DNA of 8,301 bases, taken from NCBI GenBank assembly GCA_946885925.1, contig CAMPHP010000100.1, forward strand, positions 1 to 8,301. Reading direction: 5' to 3'. Of the stretch, positions 6,666-8,301 are shown one piece after another. Source of the stretch: an uncultured Litorilinea sp. (GTDB lineage: Bacteria > Chloroflexota > Anaerolineae > Caldilineales > Caldilineaceae). The position numbers and the translations under genes are program-made. The notes beneath the pieces are model-generated. The model worked only from the letters and a program-made list of their open reading frames with translations, was not told the DNA's origin and made no database searches. Numbering within the stretch: position 1 is the first letter of the stretch; each line of letters begins with the position of its first letter.

Positions 6666-6701
6666 CTGTCATTCCGCGCCCCGCGAGGCGCGGAATGACA
6701 G
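6666..6701. repeat. Perfect 15-bp-stem palindrome between convergent genes (REP-like element or terminator)
   Basis: CTGTCATTCCGCGCC (6666-6680) and GGCGCGGAATGACAG (6687-6701) are exact reverse complements around a 6-nt loop (CCGCGA). The stem can extend by a G-T wobble and two more pairs to 6663-6704. It lies 42 bp after the second ABC stop and 12 bp after the stop of the convergent beta-helix gene, so it could end both transcripts. No T-run follows on either strand, so it is not a classic intrinsic terminator. The GTCATTCC/GGAATGAC core resembles dispersed intergenic palindromes seen in many bacterial genomes, which makes a REP-like repeat plausible. Confidence 0.75.
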
Positions 6702-6713
6702 TGCATATTACAT

Positions 6714-8301
6714 CTAGGGTGCTACATATTCATGGGCTCCAATATCGACAGCCCCGCCCATAGGAATAACTTTCCCCTTTAAGTCCGTGAGATAGCCTGC
6801 CCCTACTACATCTAGATTTCCGCTGTTGATGGCGGGACTGCTTCCTTGCAGGCTGAAATTACCGTTGGCAGGATCTGTAAATTGAGGATTAGTAATGAGA
6901 CTGGCAGAACTTTTCGAGACCCCATGCCAGCGCAGCATGGGATCGCCATTGCTGCTCCAGAAGATATTGTGTGATTCGACAAAGGCAGCATCACTGGAGA
7001 AGGGTTCCCCATCTGCCCAGAGAATGTTGTTATGCATGAGCAGGATACCCGTGCCACATTTCTGGCAGGTCACGCCTTTGCTGCCACTACCAGTGAAGTA
7101 GACCACGTTGTTATAGAGCTTGGTGTTGAGTATAGGGCCATAGGAGTGACCATGGCCGCGTGTGACAAGAAATCGTGCTCCCGTAGTGCTGTGGCTGTCG
7201 CTGCTGATGTGCAGATTGTAGGCAAAGGTGTTGTTTTCGACGCGATAGCTGCTGTCAGTACCAAGCTCGCTAAAGACGCGGTCGCCAATCGAACGATTGT
7301 GATGGATATTGGAATTGCGCGCCTTGTATAGCTCGATAGAGTTGCTTTCGACCACACCGTTATAAGTACAGATGGTGCGGTTGTTGGCAAAATAGTTACG
7401 GCCGATTTCGTTGGAGTCGCCATGCAGCGAGACGCCGGTAGCCCCGTGAGCACCGGAGGCAGTTAGCTTCTCCACCACATTGTTGTCCGTGATGGTGCTG
7501 TTGAGCAGCTTGTTATGGTGGGAATTCTGGTCAAAGTAGATGCCGATGGTGAGCCTAGTGGCCCTGCTGGCGCGTACGGTGTTGTAGGCTGCGCCACTGC
7601 CAAAAGAGAAGCCAGCTTTCCAGCCGCGCGGTTGGTTCTGGCAATTGGGGTCAGGATCAGGCGGATTAGAAAGGGTGACATGGAGGTCTTGCAGAATGAG
7701 ATAGGTGCCATTAATGCGTACATTGGTGGTATAGCCATCTTGAATTATGGGCAAGGTACCACTGCTATAGGCCCCAATGAGGATGGGATGTGTAGCAGTT
7801 CCGTGCCACTTGGCTTCTAGTGGGCCTATCCACGCACAGCCGCGCTTAAAGAGCATATGGTCGCCGGGTTGGAGGTTAGCACGGTTGGCGCGGCTAAGGG
7901 TCTTCCACGCGTCAGCCTGGGATCGCCCACTGTTGTTGTCATTGCCACTCGCACAGTCAACATAGTAGGTGATCCCGCTGCTGGCTCTGATCTCTTCCTG
8001 GTCTATTGGATCTTGTCCGGCAGAAAGAATCGGCATGAACATCTGTTGTGCTGCATTGAAAGTGGCAGTCTCTGCTACATCATTCGTTGAAGGCTCAAGC
8101 GCATTTGCATCAGTTGAAGAAGTGTCGCTTTCTGCATCCAGGGCAACACTGCCCGCGTTGGGATCGGCAACATTATCCACCGGCGGCTCGTCGAAAAAGA
8201 TCGGCTCCTCCACTTCAACCAGTGGCTCATCACCAGCCACCGCGCTTGTGTCAGCCGTTCTATTTTCTGTAGCCGTGGGGGTAGAAGTGTCTGTTAAGGG
8301 G
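6714..8301 (-). CDS. Secreted right-handed parallel beta-helix (pectate-lyase-fold) protein, 5' partial
   Basis: The frame is open from the right edge to TAG at 6714-6716, at least 529 residues, with the N-terminus outside the window. The GTG at 8240 is only an internal codon candidate, because coding continues upstream as a Thr/Pro-rich stretch (LTDTSTPTATENRT) and then an acidic linker (EVEEPIFFDEPPVDN). Such linkers are typical of exported proteins. The fold begins with YYVDCASGNDNNSG (about 7967-7926), AWKTLSRAN and LQPGDHMLFKRG, the usual entry to pectate-lyase-like beta-helix domains. It continues with Asn-rich coils (NKLLNSTITDNNVVEK, NIHHNRSIGD, VENNTFAYNLHISS, LYNNVVYF, LMHNNILW). 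It ends with SPAINSG and DIGAHEY, the closing motif common in these proteins and in choice-of-anchor-Q type C-termini. Only VAP follows, so no C-terminal anchor is present. Polysaccharide binding or cleavage at the surface is possible, but no catalytic residues can be assigned. Confidence 0.88.
   Translation of the reverse strand, partial: PLTDTSTPTATENRTADTSAVAGDEPLVEVEEPIFFDEPPVDNVADPNAGSVALDAESDTSSTDANALEPSTNDVAETATFNAAQQMFMPILSAGQDPIDQEEIRASSGITYYVDCASGNDNNSGRSQADAWKTLSRANRANLQPGDHMLFKRGCAWIGPLEAKWHGTATHPILIGAYSSGTLPIIQDGYTTNVRINGTYLILQDLHVTLSNPPDPDPNCQNQPRGWKAGFSFGSGAAYNTVRASRATRLTIGIYFDQNSHHNKLLNSTITDNNVVEKLTASGAHGATGVSLHGDSNEIGRNYFANNRTICTYNGVVESNSIELYKARNSNIHHNRSIGDRVFSELGTDSSYRVENNTFAYNLHISSDSHSTTGARFLVTRGHGHSYGPILNTKLYNNVVYFTGSGSKGVTCQKCGTGILLMHNNILWADGEPFSSDAAFVESHNIFWSSNGDPMLRWHGVSKSSASLITNPQFTDPANGNFSLQGSSPAINSGNLDVVGAGYLTDLKGKVIPMGGAVDIGAHEYVAP

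Noticed and set aside
7032..7331. Plus-strand 99-codon frame inside the beta-helix gene
   Set aside because: It is antisense to a gene with clear domain motifs and shows no family signature of its own.

Overview
The window looks like a piece of a bacterial chromosome of moderate GC content. Lineage is an inference only. The standalone GreA/B C-terminal-domain protein, the adjacent paired half-ABC exporters and a secreted beta-helix protein with a Thr/Pro-rich linker would suit Chloroflexota (Anaerolineae/Caldilineae-like), but no marker here proves it. No rRNA, tRNA, CRISPR array, IS element or integrase was seen.

Layout, left to right. (1) The 3' end of an unrecognised gene (3-131, +) has a hydrophobic stretch and a Pro/Ala-rich tail. 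It overlaps the start of tsaD (128-1192, +) by four bases (ATGA). (2) A Nudix hydrolase gene follows 28 bp after tsaD. Its N-terminal half with the Nudix box is intact, but the C-terminal half is broken by four in-frame stops and what look like compensating frameshifts, so it is called a pseudogene (1221-1613). (3) On the minus strand are two small genes: a KTSC-domain protein (1753-1968) and, upstream of it, a 140-aa protein built on a GreA/GreB C-terminal domain (2122-2544). The stretch from about 1440 to 2120 appears richer in A+T and holds the decayed gene, so it looks like a more plastic patch. The 139 bp between the pseudogene and the KTSC gene (1614-1752) show nothing I can support.

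(4) The main unit is a two-gene operon for a heterodimeric type IV ABC exporter (2789-4675 and 4776-6623, +). The first subunit has a degenerate Walker B (Asp at the catalytic Glu position) and Gln in place of the H-loop His, but a canonical LSGGQ. The second has intact Walker B Glu and His, but an altered signature (FSQGQ). Together they predict one degenerate and one consensus ATP site. A sigma70-like promoter (2651-2679) and a perfect 23-bp palindrome (2686-2708) at the predicted transcription start suggest control by a MarR-type repressor. No such regulator is encoded in the window. The first subunit also carries an unusual ~48-residue hydrophilic insertion in its nucleotide-binding domain.

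(5) A perfect 15-bp-stem palindrome (6666-6701) lies between the convergent ABC operon and the last gene. It could be a REP-like element or a bidirectional terminator lacking a T-tract. (6) The last gene (6714-8301, -) encodes a parallel beta-helix, pectate-lyase-fold type protein that is probably extracellular. It stays open to the window edge, so its N-terminus and any signal peptide are outside.

The genes do not form a single pathway. They are a tRNA-modification gene (t6A), a transcription-factor-like small gene, an efflux-type transporter and a secreted protein. I do not see a convincing new multi-gene system. The points most worth following are the operator palindrome, the NBD insertion and the Gre-domain protein with its conserved-looking tail.
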